A DNA stretch of 53,608 nt from Bacteroidota bacterium (GTDB lineage: Bacteria; Bacteroidota; Bacteroidia; Chitinophagales; Chitinophagaceae): contig JAFEAJ010000011.1 of NCBI GenBank assembly GCA_018266455.1, positions 1 through 53,608 on the forward strand, read 5' to 3'. This document shows, piece by piece, positions 8,197-17,544 of the stretch. The position numbers were made by a program, and so were the translations under genes. Position 1 is the first letter of the stretch, and every line of letters starts with the position of its first letter. The notes beneath the pieces were generated by a model. It saw only the letters and a list, made by a program, of their open reading frames with translations, was not told where the DNA came from and ran no database searches.

Positions 8197-9666
8197 TTAA
8201 AATTTAAAATTCATTTTAGTAATAATTGTGTCAACTGTTGTTTTGGTGAGGTCAAGCACCGGCTGAGGGTACACGCCAATTGCTATGATCACTATAACCA
8301 GCGCTGCCAGTATCAACTTTTCGTTCCATTGAATATCCTTTGCATTTTCAGTAAGCGCATTTGTGTTACCAAAAAAAACTTTCTGGATCATGTTCAGCAT
8401 ATAAACAGCTGATAAAATAATGTTGATCCCGGCTGCTACCGTAAATACGATATTATATGTTGTAGCTGTGGATGTGTAAATGCCACTGAACATTAAGAAC
8501 TCTCCTACAAATGCATTGGTAAGCGGCAATGCAATGTTAGCCAAAGCAACAATCATCAACAACACAGCTAAGGCAGGCGCCTTTTGGGCAAGGCCGCCAA
8601 GCTCTGAGATCTTCCTTGTGCCAAGCTTTCTTTCAATGAGCTCAACCACTATCCAAAGCGCGATAATATTGATCCCGTGATTGAACATTTGGATCATCAC
8701 GCCCTGCAAACCGGTTTGTGTAGTAGCAAAAACCGCCAGGCACATTAAACCGATATGCGCAATAGATGAATAAGCCACCAGCCTTTTCAAATCGTCCTGC
8801 TGAATAGCAATTAACGAGGCATAAACCATCCCAATGATGCACAATGCAGAAGCAGTATCGCCCCATAGCCAGGTACCACCTGCCACTACCGGCGCCAGCC
8901 ATCGCAATAAGCCGAACAGCCCCATTTTCACCATCACGCCACTTAGTACCATGGTTACCGCAGTAGCAGATTGCTCATAGGTATCGGGCTGCCAGGTATG
9001 GAAAGGGAATATCGGCATCTTTATCGCGAATGCGATAAAGAATATCCAGAAAATCCAGGTTTGGTCCTTGGCAGAGATAATAGATTTCAGTCTGTAAAAT
9101 GATTCCAGCGAAAAAGAATGATCGCTTGTAAGCTGGTATAAATAGATAATGCCGATAAGCATTAATAAAGATCCGGTAAATGTGTAAATAAAGAACTTAA
9201 ATGTCGCCTGTATCCTTTTTTCCCCGCCCCAGGTTGAACACAGGAAATAAAAAGGGATCAATGCGAGTTCCCAAAAGAAGTAGAACAGCAATGCGTCAGT
9301 GGCCACAAAGACACCCATCAATCCCGCCTGTGCCAGCAACATCAGCGCATAAAAATTCCCGGCATTTTTATATTCTGTGTTGTATGTAGCAATAAAAATA
9401 ACAGGGAATGAAATAGAGGTCAGCAGTGTCAGTATCTGCGAAAGGCCATCCATGGCCACAGAAAATTTGCTCCCTAACGAAGGGAGCCATTCAGCAGAGT
9501 AATGTAATGCTGTTGACGTTTTGCTTAATGCTAAACCGCAAACAGAAACTGCAAATACGACAATTGAAGCAAACAATGACCAGTTTTTGGCAGTATTTTT
9601 ATTTTTAATAAAAAAGCCAATAAGCCCGCTTAGCAATGGGATCAATATAAATAAAACCGGTATCAT
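8197..9666 (-). CDS. nuoM: NADH-quinone oxidoreductase subunit M
   Basis: 489 aa. NuoM is an antiporter-like proton-pumping membrane subunit of complex I. Helices run along the whole length. The family markers are FFWELALIPFYFLCSTWGG with the essential Glu in helix 5, KMPIFPFHTWQPDTYEQS, LKRLVAYSSIAHIGLMCL, and ALPLTNAFVGEFLMFSG. It lies 29 bases after nuoL and 110 bases before nuoN. Nothing unusual in length or motifs. Confidence 0.97.
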   Translation of the reverse strand: MIPVLFILIPLLSGLIGFFIKNKNTAKNWSLFASIVVFAVSVCGLALSKTSTALHYSAEWLPSLGSKFSVAMDGLSQILTLLTSISFPVIFIATYNTEYKNAGNFYALMLLAQAGLMGVFVATDALLFYFFWELALIPFYFLCSTWGGEKRIQATFKFFIYTFTGSLLMLIGIIYLYQLTSDHSFSLESFYRLKSIISAKDQTWIFWIFFIAFAIKMPIFPFHTWQPDTYEQSATAVTMVLSGVMVKMGLFGLLRWLAPVVAGGTWLWGDTASALCIIGMVYASLIAIQQDDLKRLVAYSSIAHIGLMCLAVFATTQTGLQGVMIQMFNHGINIIALWIVVELIERKLGTRKISELGGLAQKAPALAVLLMIVALANIALPLTNAFVGEFLMFSGIYTSTATTYNIVFTVAAGINIILSAVYMLNMIQKVFFGNTNALTENAKDIQWNEKLILAALVIVIIAIGVYPQPVLDLTKTTVDTIITKMNFKF

Positions 9667-9695
9667 TTTTTTGTTATTCTGGTTCTTTTCCTGAA

Positions 9696-11591
9696 TTATT
9701 TCCTGATAAAAATTTCTACGATAAATAAGATTACCATACCAATTACCATCAACAATATATATCCCCCTACCTGCCCGCTCTGCAACAACCTGATCTGCCT
9801 GCCCCCGTATTGCACAGCTTTGCCAATGCCGTTTACAACCCAGTCAATAATGGATTTTTCGATCACGTTGTTCAGGAATTTTCCTAAGGTGTTCAGCGGT
9901 TTTACAATAATGGCATCATACAATTCATCGACATACCATTTGTTAGCCAGTAGTTTTCCAAATCCGCTAGCTTCTTCCAAATCCGGTTTTTTGCTGAATT
10001 TGCGCCATGAATATGCTGCCCCAACAATGGCCACGCCAACTGAAACCGCCATGAGCATTATTTCCTGGCTTGAGCCCATAGCACGGGCTTTATGAATTTT
10101 TTCGGACCCGGCAAAAACAGGCGCAAGAAAATGCTGCAGGAAGTGCGCGTCTTTTGCAAACACTTCTGGAATACCTGCAAAACCGCCTACCACTGCAAGT
10201 ATGGCAAGCGCTATTAATGGCAACGTGATTGCCGATGGGCTTTCATGCAAATGGTGCTCTTGCTCCTGGGTGCCTCTGAATTTTCCAAGAAAAGCAGTAG
10301 CATACAAGCGGAACATATAAAATGCAGTGAGCAATGCGGTAAAAGCCCCAATGGCATAATAAATTACATTTTTCTCATAAGCCGCTGCCAGTATCTCATC
10401 TTTTGAAAAGAAACCCGAAAAAGGTGGTATGCCTGCAATGGCAAAACATGCCAACAAAAAAGTAATGTGCGTGACAGGCATAAATTTTTTCAGCCCCCCC
10501 ATTTTGCGGATATCCTGTTCATGCATAGCATGGATTACAGACCCGGCACCAAGGAACAACAAGGCCTTGAAAAACGCATGCGTCATGACATGGAATACAG
10601 CCCCGGTATATGCTCCTACGCCTAAGCCTAAAAACATATATCCAAGCTGGCTTACCGTAGAATAAGCAAGTACTTTTTTGATGTCATTCTGTTTTAATGC
10701 AATGGTGGCTGCCAACAAGGCGGTTGCCAATCCAACAATGGCAACAACGGTTTGCGCAACTGGCGCTAACGTGTACATGATATTGCTGCGTGCGATCATG
10801 TACACGCCTGCAGTTACCATAGTAGCCGCATGGATCAAAGCGGATACAGGAGTTGGGCCTGCCATCGCATCAGGCAACCAGGTGTACAGTGGTATTTGCG
10901 CAGATTTTCCGGTAGCCCCAATAAATAATAATAATGTAATCCCTGTTAAAACGGGCACAGGCGTTCCTGGCGCTTTGGCAAAGACTTCTGAAAAATTAAC
11001 TGAACCAAATTTGCTGACCATCCAGAAAAGCGCTATTAAAAAACCAAAGTCGCCAATGCGGTTCATGATGAATGCTTTTTTTGCGGCATCATCATACTCC
11101 ACATTTTTGAACCAGTAACCGATCAACAAATAGGAACAAAGCCCTACCCCTTCCCAGCCAATGAACATGATCACATAGTTTGCACCGAGAATAAGCATGA
11201 GCATGGAAAACACAAACAAGTTCATATAAGAAAAATACCTTCCGTAATGATCGTTCTCCTCATCATGCATATAAGATGTGGAATAAACATGAATAAGAAA
11301 GCTCACGCCTGTTACAATCAGCGAAAACAAAACGGAAAGCTGGTCTACCTGGAATGCAAATGATATTTTTAGCGAGCCGACGTTAATAAAGTCAAAAAGA
11401 TTAACAATTACTGTTTCAAAGCCTTCTTTCCGGACATCAAAAAAAATCAAAAGGCTCACTGCGAAAGAAGCAAGCACAGTCCCGCAACCAATTATCCCCG
11501 TTAATGATTTGGAGAGGTTTTTCCTCAATAATCCAATCAGCATAAACCCAATCAACGGGAACAAAGGAACTAAGTAAACTAATTTGCTCAT
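9696..11591 (-). CDS. nuoL: NADH-quinone oxidoreductase subunit L
   Basis: 631 aa with the start at MSKLVYLVPLFPLIG. The frame is open 18 codons further, but that extension is encoded by a 7-bp tandem repeat (11600-11627) and has no homologous look. NuoL is the distal proton pump of complex I, with a long lateral helix at the C-terminus. Visible motifs are the N-terminal Proton_antipo_N segment near residues 65-115, FIGWEGVGLCSYLLIGYW with the essential Glu, PLYTWLPDAMAGPTPVSALI, and VLAYSTVSQLGYMFLGLG. The C-terminal 130 residues include the amphipathic lateral helix and a final anchor. It lies 69 bases after nuoK. Confidence 0.96.
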   Translation of the reverse strand: MSKLVYLVPLFPLIGFMLIGLLRKNLSKSLTGIIGCGTVLASFAVSLLIFFDVRKEGFETVIVNLFDFINVGSLKISFAFQVDQLSVLFSLIVTGVSFLIHVYSTSYMHDEENDHYGRYFSYMNLFVFSMLMLILGANYVIMFIGWEGVGLCSYLLIGYWFKNVEYDDAAKKAFIMNRIGDFGFLIALFWMVSKFGSVNFSEVFAKAPGTPVPVLTGITLLLFIGATGKSAQIPLYTWLPDAMAGPTPVSALIHAATMVTAGVYMIARSNIMYTLAPVAQTVVAIVGLATALLAATIALKQNDIKKVLAYSTVSQLGYMFLGLGVGAYTGAVFHVMTHAFFKALLFLGAGSVIHAMHEQDIRKMGGLKKFMPVTHITFLLACFAIAGIPPFSGFFSKDEILAAAYEKNVIYYAIGAFTALLTAFYMFRLYATAFLGKFRGTQEQEHHLHESPSAITLPLIALAILAVVGGFAGIPEVFAKDAHFLQHFLAPVFAGSEKIHKARAMGSSQEIMLMAVSVGVAIVGAAYSWRKFSKKPDLEEASGFGKLLANKWYVDELYDAIIVKPLNTLGKFLNNVIEKSIIDWVVNGIGKAVQYGGRQIRLLQSGQVGGYILLMVIGMVILFIVEIFIRK

Positions 11592-11599
11592 ATCATACT

Positions 11600-11627
11600 G
11601 AACGCTGAACGCCGAAAGCTGAACGGT
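11600..11627. repeat. Four 7-bp tandem repeats between nuoK and nuoL
   Basis: Four consecutive heptamers GAACGCT, GAACGCC, GAAAGCT and GAACGGT (plus strand) fill the short nuoK-nuoL spacer just ahead of the nuoL start. Each differs from GAACGCT at one or two bases. They add a spurious upstream extension to the nuoL frame. A low-complexity spacer repeat; function unknown. Confidence 0.7.
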
Positions 11628-11660
11628 GCAGTAAGCGCCCAGCATTAGCGTTAGGCTTTT

Positions 11661-11984
11661 TTAGTGTTTCAATCGGTTTAAAAAATTCACATCTACTGAA
11701 TGCGTCTTCCTGAACACCATCACGATAATAGCCAGCCCCACACTTACTTCTGCGGCAGCCACTACCATTATAAAGAAAACGAAAACCTGCCCGTTAATGC
11801 CGGCATTGGCATCGGCTATTGCCGCATGATGCATTTTTGAAAACGCGACCAGTAATAAGTTTACGGCATTTAGCATAAGCTCGATGCACATAAAAACGAT
11901 GATTGCATTGCGCCGGGTCAGCACACCGGCCACGCCAATACAAAAAAGCGCTACTGACAGAAATATGTAATAGTTAATCGGCAT
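11661..11984 (-). CDS. nuoK: NADH-quinone oxidoreductase subunit K
   Basis: 107 aa. NuoK is a small three-helix membrane subunit of complex I on the proton path. Helices at about 4-22, 29-52 and 62-84 are visible. The motifs [28 protein letters not shown] and [19 protein letters not shown] (cut here into recognisable parts) contain the two conserved membrane Glu residues, in CIELML and AAEVSV. It starts 71 bases after the nuoJ stop. Confidence 0.97.
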   Translation of the reverse strand: MPINYYIFLSVALFCIGVAGVLTRRNAIIVFMCIELMLNAVNLLLVAFSKMHHAAIADANAGINGQVFVFFIMVVAAAEVSVGLAIIVMVFRKTHSVDVNFLNRLKH

Positions 11985-12055
11985 CTTTATTTAGTTTCCC
12001 GGTATGAAAACTTCGCTATTGTGCATTTTAGGCATTGCTCGGTTCTCAGAATTTA

Positions 12056-12559
12056 TTAATCATTTTTCTTCGCAATTACCACTGCACCAACCATGGCGCT
12101 CAGGAACAAAACACTGCTCACTTCAAAAGGAACAACATAATCATGGAATAATGAGAGGCCCAAATTATTGATCAGGCCTATCTCTCCACTATTGGTCTGG
12201 ACAAGCTGATTCTTTAAATCCGCATTTTTCAATGCGGCAACAAACACCAGCAGCAGTGCTCCACCTGCAATTACCCCTGCCATTTTCAACCATTTGTTTT
12301 TTTGCGGCTCCGTATCTGCATTCAGGTTCATGAGCATGATCACAAAAAGGAAAAGCACCATTATTGCACCTGCATAAACAATCAGGTTCACAATAGCCAG
12401 GAATTGTGCGTTCAACAGGACATAATGCCCTGAAATAGCAAAGAAAACGATAATCAGCCAAAGCACACTATGAATGGGATTTTTACTGGCCACCATCATA
12501 ATGGCGCTGAAAATCGCAAGCACGCTTAAGAACCAAAATAAAACTTGTGTGGCACTCAT
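12056..12559 (-). CDS. nuoJ: NADH-quinone oxidoreductase subunit J
   Basis: 167 aa. NuoJ is a five-helix membrane subunit of complex I. The conserved segment AIVNLIVYAGAIMVLFLFVI is present around residues 55-75, which holds the pi-bulge helix of the family, followed by an acidic, Asn-rich loop and a final helix (SSVLFLSAMVGAVVIAKK). It lies 96 bases after nuoI and 71 bases before nuoK. Confidence 0.97.
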   Translation of the reverse strand: MSATQVLFWFLSVLAIFSAIMMVASKNPIHSVLWLIIVFFAISGHYVLLNAQFLAIVNLIVYAGAIMVLFLFVIMLMNLNADTEPQKNKWLKMAGVIAGGALLLVFVAALKNADLKNQLVQTNSGEIGLINNLGLSLFHDYVVPFEVSSVLFLSAMVGAVVIAKKND

Positions 12560-12655
12560 TTGCAGTATTCAGTTTACATTTTGCCATCAAAAATTGCTGT
12601 TCCTTTATGTACTAAATGTACAACAACCCGACAGTGCAATTGCTCATTTTTAAAT

Positions 12656-13192
12656 TTACAACTTGTTACCTTTCGCTTTTGCGTACTCTGCCGGTTGCGT
12701 TTTAGGGTCCGGGATCAACAAATCTTCTTTTCTATAAATAAATGTAGTGCGGTTATAGTTGGCCGGGGCAAAAGTTTCGGACAAGTACACCGCATCTTTG
12801 GGGCAAGCTTCTTCACATAGCCCGCAAAAAATACAGCGAAGCATGTTGATCTCGTATTTCGCAGCATATTTTTCTTCGCGATATAAATTTTCTTCTCCCG
12901 GCAGGCGCTCAGCCGCTTCCATAGTAATTGCTTCTGCAGGACAGGCTAATGCGCAAAGCCCGCAGGCTGTGCAGCGCTCGCGCCCTTCCTCATCTCGGTT
13001 CAGCACATGCAGCCCCCGGAACACCGGGCTAAAAGGCCTTTGCTTTTCGGGATAATTCACAGTTGGCTTTTTTTTGAACATGTGGCCAAATGTGATAGAC
13101 ATCCCTTTTGCAATCGCAGGCACATACATCTTTTCCCACAATGTCATCGGCTTTCGTTCCACCTGTTTGGACCTGTTTGTTAATGATTGCAT
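12656..13192 (-). CDS. nuoI: NADH-quinone oxidoreductase subunit I
   Basis: 178 aa. NuoI holds clusters N6a and N6b and passes electrons from NuoG to NuoB. Two ferredoxin motifs are intact: CTACGLCALACPAEAI and CIFCGLCEEACPKDAV. The N-terminal segment MSITFGHMFKKKPTVNYPE is the family's membrane-contact region. The C-terminus ends DPKTQPAEYAKAKGNKL. It lies 97 bases after nuoH. Confidence 0.97.
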   Translation of the reverse strand: MQSLTNRSKQVERKPMTLWEKMYVPAIAKGMSITFGHMFKKKPTVNYPEKQRPFSPVFRGLHVLNRDEEGRERCTACGLCALACPAEAITMEAAERLPGEENLYREEKYAAKYEINMLRCIFCGLCEEACPKDAVYLSETFAPANYNRTTFIYRKEDLLIPDPKTQPAEYAKAKGNKL

Positions 13193-13289
13193 GCTTTGCT
13201 TATTAAGGTTTGCAAAAATATTTTTATCAGTTCAACCTGCCAATTAAATTTCACCAGTATATTCATTATTAATCAAGCTGAAATCCCGG

Positions 13290-14354
13290 TCAAAGGTGCC
13301 ATCCATTATTTCTCAGCAGGATAATAAATCCTGTTGCCAGCATATTGATCAAAGCCAAGGGTATCAAAATTTTCCAGCCGAGCCTCATCAACTGGTCATA
13401 CCGGAAACGCGGGATCGTCCAGCGCACCCACATAAAAAAGAAAATAAAAACACCCACTTTTACAAATAAGCTCAAGCCCTGCAAAATGGCCAATACATTT
13501 TGCCCATGTTGCTGGCCGAATGAAATATCATTGACAAAAGGAATATCATAACCTCCAAAAAATAATGTTGCCATCACCGCGCTGCTGATGAACATGTTCA
13601 CATATTCCGCGAACAAATAAAAACCAAGCTTCATGGATGAATACTCCTGGTGATAGCCAAAATTGAGCTCGTTTTCTGCTTCTGAAAGGTCGAATGGCGT
13701 TCTGTTGCATTCTGCAAATGCACAAATCAAAAAAATAAAAAACCCGAGTGGCTGATATATAAAATTATAAAGATGGTCTTGCTGCTGCTCAACAATGGTT
13801 CTTAAACTGAGCGTACCGGTCAGCATCAGCAACGCGATAAAAGACAATCCCATTGCCAGCTCATAAGAAATGATTTGTGATGCGCCGCGAACAGCAGCCA
13901 ACAATGAAAATTTATTATTGGATGCCCAGCCGCCAATCATTATGCCATAAACGCCCATGCTCACTACTCCAAAAATGTAAAGAATGCCAATATTTATATC
14001 TGCCACCTGAAGAGAAACCATTCTGCCCTTAATATCCAGGTGGCTGCTCCATGGCACCACAGCGCTCGTCATCATAGCCGTAAGCATTGCCAAACCAGGG
14101 CCAAGCACAAACAAAAACCGGTTTGAAAGATTTGGGATAATCTCTTCCTTCATGAATAATTTCAAACCATCAGCCATCGGCTGAAGAATACCAAACACCC
14201 CAGCGCGGTTAGGGCCTCGCCGGTCCTGCATTATTGCTGCTACTTTCCGCTCAGCCCAGGTTTCATACATAGCAACAACAAGCGAAATGCCAATAATGAC
14301 CGCAATCAGAATACATTTCTCAATAATAAATATCCAATCAATTGATAACAACAT
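13290..14354 (-). CDS. nuoH: NADH-quinone oxidoreductase subunit H
   Basis: 354 aa. NuoH forms much of the quinone chamber of complex I. Eight helices are predicted. The family motifs ERKVAAIMQDRRGPNRAG (quinone-site loop, about 34-51), the loop AECNRTPFDLSEAENELNFG, and YEYSSM-like HQEYSSMKLGFYLFAEY are present. It lies 53 bases after nuoG in an AT-rich spacer made of TTAATTATTAA-like words. Confidence 0.97.
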   Translation of the reverse strand: MLLSIDWIFIIEKCILIAVIIGISLVVAMYETWAERKVAAIMQDRRGPNRAGVFGILQPMADGLKLFMKEEIIPNLSNRFLFVLGPGLAMLTAMMTSAVVPWSSHLDIKGRMVSLQVADINIGILYIFGVVSMGVYGIMIGGWASNNKFSLLAAVRGASQIISYELAMGLSFIALLMLTGTLSLRTIVEQQQDHLYNFIYQPLGFFIFLICAFAECNRTPFDLSEAENELNFGYHQEYSSMKLGFYLFAEYVNMFISSAVMATLFFGGYDIPFVNDISFGQQHGQNVLAILQGLSLFVKVGVFIFFFMWVRWTIPRFRYDQLMRLGWKILIPLALINMLATGFIILLRNNGWHL

Positions 14355-14407
14355 GTGCGATTCTTTTTAATTATCAATTAATAATTATTAATCAATAATC
14401 TTTCAGT

Positions 14408-15502
14408 TTATTTTTTCTCTATAAAATCAGTTGAATGAGCCGGCCCTTCAATTTTCGACAAATCTCTTCCGGGCTCGTTCACTTCGCTCACATCGTGAAT
14501 ATTCATGAACAACCTCGGCTTTCTGCCATCAAGCACATCATACAAGACTTCCTGTGGTTTTTGCACGCCAACATAATGGCCCTGAGAAATTACCGAATGG
14601 CGATTGATTTTTCTTGGCCCTTCAATTATCCAATCGCTTGTTTGCTTTTTCTCGAAACGGCATTCATTACAGATCCAGTCTTCTGCTTCTCCCCATTGGT
14701 CTTTGCGGGTTGTAACGCGGAACACTTCATCGCCACGATACCATAATGTTGCTTTGCCGCAACATTGCGGGTTGCTGCATTCACGATGAGCGTCAACCGG
14801 CTTAGTGAACCACACGCGGTTTTTGAAACGAAAAGTTTTGTCTGTCAATGCGCCAACAGGGCAAACATCAATCACATTGCCGATAAAATCGTTCTTCAAT
14901 GCTTTTTGTATATAAGTTGCAATCTCTGCCTGGTCGCCACGGTCAAGCACGCCATGCTCGCGCTTTTCAGTCAACTGGTCTGCCACAAGCACGCAACGGT
15001 AACAAAGGATGCAACGAGTCATGTGCAACTGAATGTAAGGGCCTATATCGTGCTTTTCAAAAATCCTTTTTTTAAATTCAAAGCGGGTCCCTGCTTCGCC
15101 ATGCCCATAGCTGAGGTCCTGCAAATCGCATTCACCGGCCTGATCGCAAATCGGGCAATCTAGTGGGTGGTTGATCAGCAAAAATTCCACCACGCCATTT
15201 CTCGCTTCAATCACTTTTTCACTGGTAATATTCTTTACCACCATGCCGTCCATCACATTCGTTCTGCAGCTTGCCACCAGCTTTGGCATTGGCCTGGGGT
15301 CGGCAGTGGACCCCGCAGCTACTTCCACCAAACAAGTGCGGCATTTGCCACCGCTGGCCTTTAGCTTGCTGTAATAGCACATCGCTGGCGGAACAACATC
15401 TCCGCCAATTTTACGGGCGGCATTCAGGATTGTCGTTCCCGGCTCCACCTCAATTGTGATGTTGTCAATAGTTACTTTAAAAAGCTTTTTTTCTTCAGGC
15501 AT
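14408..15502 (-). CDS. nuoG: NADH-quinone oxidoreductase subunit G, short form
   Basis: 364 aa against 700-900 aa in proteobacterial NuoG. It carries electrons from NuoF through a chain of iron-sulfur clusters. A [2Fe-2S] ferredoxin domain has C42, C54, C57 and C79 (SGGKCRTCLVEV). The His-Cys3 cluster site has H112, C116, C119 and C125. The next 4Fe-4S site has C164, C167, C170 and C214 (CPVGALTDK). A further four-Cys group (C242, C247 or C248, C278, C281) marks the start of the molybdopterin-oxidoreductase module, but the large C-terminal domain is missing. A clean stop and no homologous sequence downstream suggest a naturally short form, as known in Bacteroidota, not a broken gene. A 448-bp gap separates it from nuoF. 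Confidence 0.93.
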   Translation of the reverse strand: MPEEKKLFKVTIDNITIEVEPGTTILNAARKIGGDVVPPAMCYYSKLKASGGKCRTCLVEVAAGSTADPRPMPKLVASCRTNVMDGMVVKNITSEKVIEARNGVVEFLLINHPLDCPICDQAGECDLQDLSYGHGEAGTRFEFKKRIFEKHDIGPYIQLHMTRCILCYRCVLVADQLTEKREHGVLDRGDQAEIATYIQKALKNDFIGNVIDVCPVGALTDKTFRFKNRVWFTKPVDAHRECSNPQCCGKATLWYRGDEVFRVTTRKDQWGEAEDWICNECRFEKKQTSDWIIEGPRKINRHSVISQGHYVGVQKPQEVLYDVLDGRKPRLFMNIHDVSEVNEPGRDLSKIEGPAHSTDFIEKK

Positions 15503-15950
15503 ATTAATATTTTACACAAAGGGCGCAACGAATACAAACTAACACGGCAATTTCTTAATAGGTACTTATGATTCTTTTTATTCCTTTTTAAATAAACGGT
15601 ATTAAAATTAACAAGCAACCTCAATTTTAAATTTGCTAGTTTTAAATAGGCTTGAACTTGTTTATAATAAATAATCCTTACTCATGCAATTGATTTAAGT
15701 GCAATCAATAAGTTACTTTTTATAATTACATCAGCCCTGGGTCCTGCGTCCAATTTAATTTCTTGATGAACCAGCGCTATATATTTCTCTATATATGCAC
15801 TTTCAAACAACCCTGACCTATACAATTTGCACATCCTGAAACAAATGCCAACACATTTTTTGCTAATTCATTTTCGCATTTTATTTCATTTTCAACATTC
15901 ATCTCCTTTTGCCTACTGGTATTCTTAGCCTTTTTGTGCTGAACAAAAAA
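15503..15950. other. Intergenic gap between nuoF and nuoG, 448 bp, with two small unassigned frames
   Basis: This is the longest gap inside the nuo operon. On the minus strand there are two overlapping small frames: 15789-15902 (37 aa, starting MNVENEIKCENELAKN, preceded by AAGGAG) and 15682-15834 (50 aa, starting MCKLYRSGLFESAYIEK and ending LIALKSIA). Neither has a recognised domain. They overlap in different frames, which is what a frameshifted remnant of one small protein would give. The rest is AT-rich and shows nothing else. No terminator or promoter consensus was found. Confidence 0.5.
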
Positions 15951-17306
15951 TTATGCTGTTGTTACCTGCAGTGGGTCTGAATAATGTGCCAGCCCATAAT
16001 TCCTGCTCAAGCATTCAACAGGGTTATTAATGTGCCATTCAAACTCGTCCCTGAAATGCCGGACAGCTGCTGCAACAGGCCAGGCGGCTGCATCGCCCAA
16101 GGGGCAAATCGTGTTCCCTTCGATATTTTTTTGAACATGCCACAATAAATCAATATCGCTCATCTTCCCTTTTCCGTATTCAATATTTTTCAAAATTTTT
16201 TCCAACCAACCCGTTCCTTCACGGCATGGAGAACATTGCCCGCAACTTTCATGGCGGTAAAATCTTGCCAGCGTATATGTGTGGCGGACTACGCACTGGT
16301 CTTCATCAAGCACAATAAAGCCCCCGCTGCCCATCATGGAGCCTTTTGCAAAACCACCATCAGAAAGGCTTTCGTAGTTCATTATTCTTGTTTCGCCTTT
16401 TGCGGTTTTTAATAATAAGTTTGCAGGAAGAATAGGGACTGATGACCCACCGGGGATACATGCTTTTAATCTCTTTCCATTTGCAATGCCGCCGCAGTAT
16501 TCATTGCTGAAAATAAACTCTTCCACAGAAATCGTCATATCAATTTCATATACACCAGGCTTATTGATATTGCCGCAGGCAGATATGAGCTTTGTGCCTG
16601 TTGATTTCCCAATGCCAATTTTTGCATATTCTTCGCCACCTAAATTAATAATCGGGACAACTGCGGCCAGTGTCTCTACATTATTCACTACCGTTGGCCT
16701 GTCCCATACGCCTTTCACTGCTGGGAAAGGGGGTTTGATGCGCGGGTTGCCGCGCTTGCCTTCCAGCGATTCGATGAGCGCAGTTTCTTCCCCGCAGATA
16801 TAAGCCCCCGCCCCGCGATGAACATATATTTCGCAATCGAAACCAGTACCTAAAATATTTTTCCCAAGCCAGCCATTGTTTTTTGCTTCTGTAATTGCCC
16901 GCTCCAGGATGTCGACGATCCATGCGTATTCGCCACGGATATAGATATACGTAGTATTGGATCCCAGCGCATAAGATGAAACAATGAGCCCTTCAATCAA
17001 CAAATGCGGTATGAATTCCATCAGGTACCTGTCTTTGAAAGTGCCGGGCTCGCTCTCGTCAGCATTGCACACCAGGTGGCGTGGAACGCCTTCTGGTTTG
17101 GCAATAAAGCTCCATTTCATTCCTGTAGGAAAGCCTGCGCCGCCGCGGCCACGAAGGCCGCTCTTCTTCACTTCATCGGTAACCTGGTCGGGCGCCATTT
17201 CCTTCAGTGCTTTTTCCACGCTGCGATAGCCCCCTTCGCGCCTGTACACATCATACAGCCGGATGTTTTCAACATGTGCTTTTTCTAATAATAATTTTTT
17301 GGCCAT
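15951..17306 (-). CDS. nuoF: NADH-quinone oxidoreductase subunit F
   Basis: 451 aa. NuoF binds NADH and FMN and holds cluster N3, the entry point for electrons. The Rossmann-like FMN/NADH motifs GLRGRGGAGFPTGMKWSF and the loop with YIYIRGEYAW, GAGAYICGEETALIESLEG are present. The [4Fe-4S] site is ESCGQCSPCREGTGW plus a distal Cys in ICPLGDAAAWPV. The C-terminus is a little longer than in E. coli, ending near SDPLQVTTA. It is preceded by three genes that do not belong to complex I, only 13 bases away, and followed by a 448-bp gap. Confidence 0.97.
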   Translation of the reverse strand: MAKKLLLEKAHVENIRLYDVYRREGGYRSVEKALKEMAPDQVTDEVKKSGLRGRGGAGFPTGMKWSFIAKPEGVPRHLVCNADESEPGTFKDRYLMEFIPHLLIEGLIVSSYALGSNTTYIYIRGEYAWIVDILERAITEAKNNGWLGKNILGTGFDCEIYVHRGAGAYICGEETALIESLEGKRGNPRIKPPFPAVKGVWDRPTVVNNVETLAAVVPIINLGGEEYAKIGIGKSTGTKLISACGNINKPGVYEIDMTISVEEFIFSNEYCGGIANGKRLKACIPGGSSVPILPANLLLKTAKGETRIMNYESLSDGGFAKGSMMGSGGFIVLDEDQCVVRHTYTLARFYRHESCGQCSPCREGTGWLEKILKNIEYGKGKMSDIDLLWHVQKNIEGNTICPLGDAAAWPVAAAVRHFRDEFEWHINNPVECLSRNYGLAHYSDPLQVTTA

Positions 17307-17319
17307 TTATTTTTACGAT

Positions 17320-17544
17320 TTATAATTTCTCATAATCGCTGGTATTACTATATTTCTTCTTAAACCATTTCGGTTTAATTATATATGCAACAAGTATAAA
17401 AAAGCCAATGGTAATAATTGACAAACTGAAACATCCTACAGTACTATTTGCTCTTTCATTTTTAACGAACGTGCTATTAATTAAATTAAGAATAATGACA
17501 CCCATGGTTACAGAATATCCCCAAGCTTTAATTTTTTCGTTCAT
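17320..17544 (-). CDS. Small two-helix membrane protein, unknown function
   Basis: 74 aa, not recognised. Two hydrophobic helices are visible (about 10-24 and 40-60), with a short polar loop between them and a basic, hydrophilic tail (KPKWFKKKYSNTSDYEKL). The start codon overlaps the upstream protease stop by one base (TAATG), so translation is probably coupled. It ends 13 bases before nuoF. It is the third of three genes inserted between nuoE and nuoF and must be transcribed with the nuo operon if that operon has no internal promoter. Its base composition is more AT-rich than that of the nuo genes. Coding status is likely, not certain. Confidence 0.65.
   Translation of the reverse strand: MNEKIKAWGYSVTMGVIILNLINSTFVKNERANSTVGCFSLSIITIGFFILVAYIIKPKWFKKKYSNTSDYEKL

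Noticed and set aside
9696..11645. Longer NuoL beginning MLGAYCTVQLSAF
   Set aside because: The extra 18 codons are a tandem heptamer repeat; the family begins with a hydrophobic helix as at 11591.
14408..15502. nuoG as a truncated pseudogene
   Set aside because: All cluster ligands are intact, a clean stop is present, and short NuoG is a known state in this phylum.
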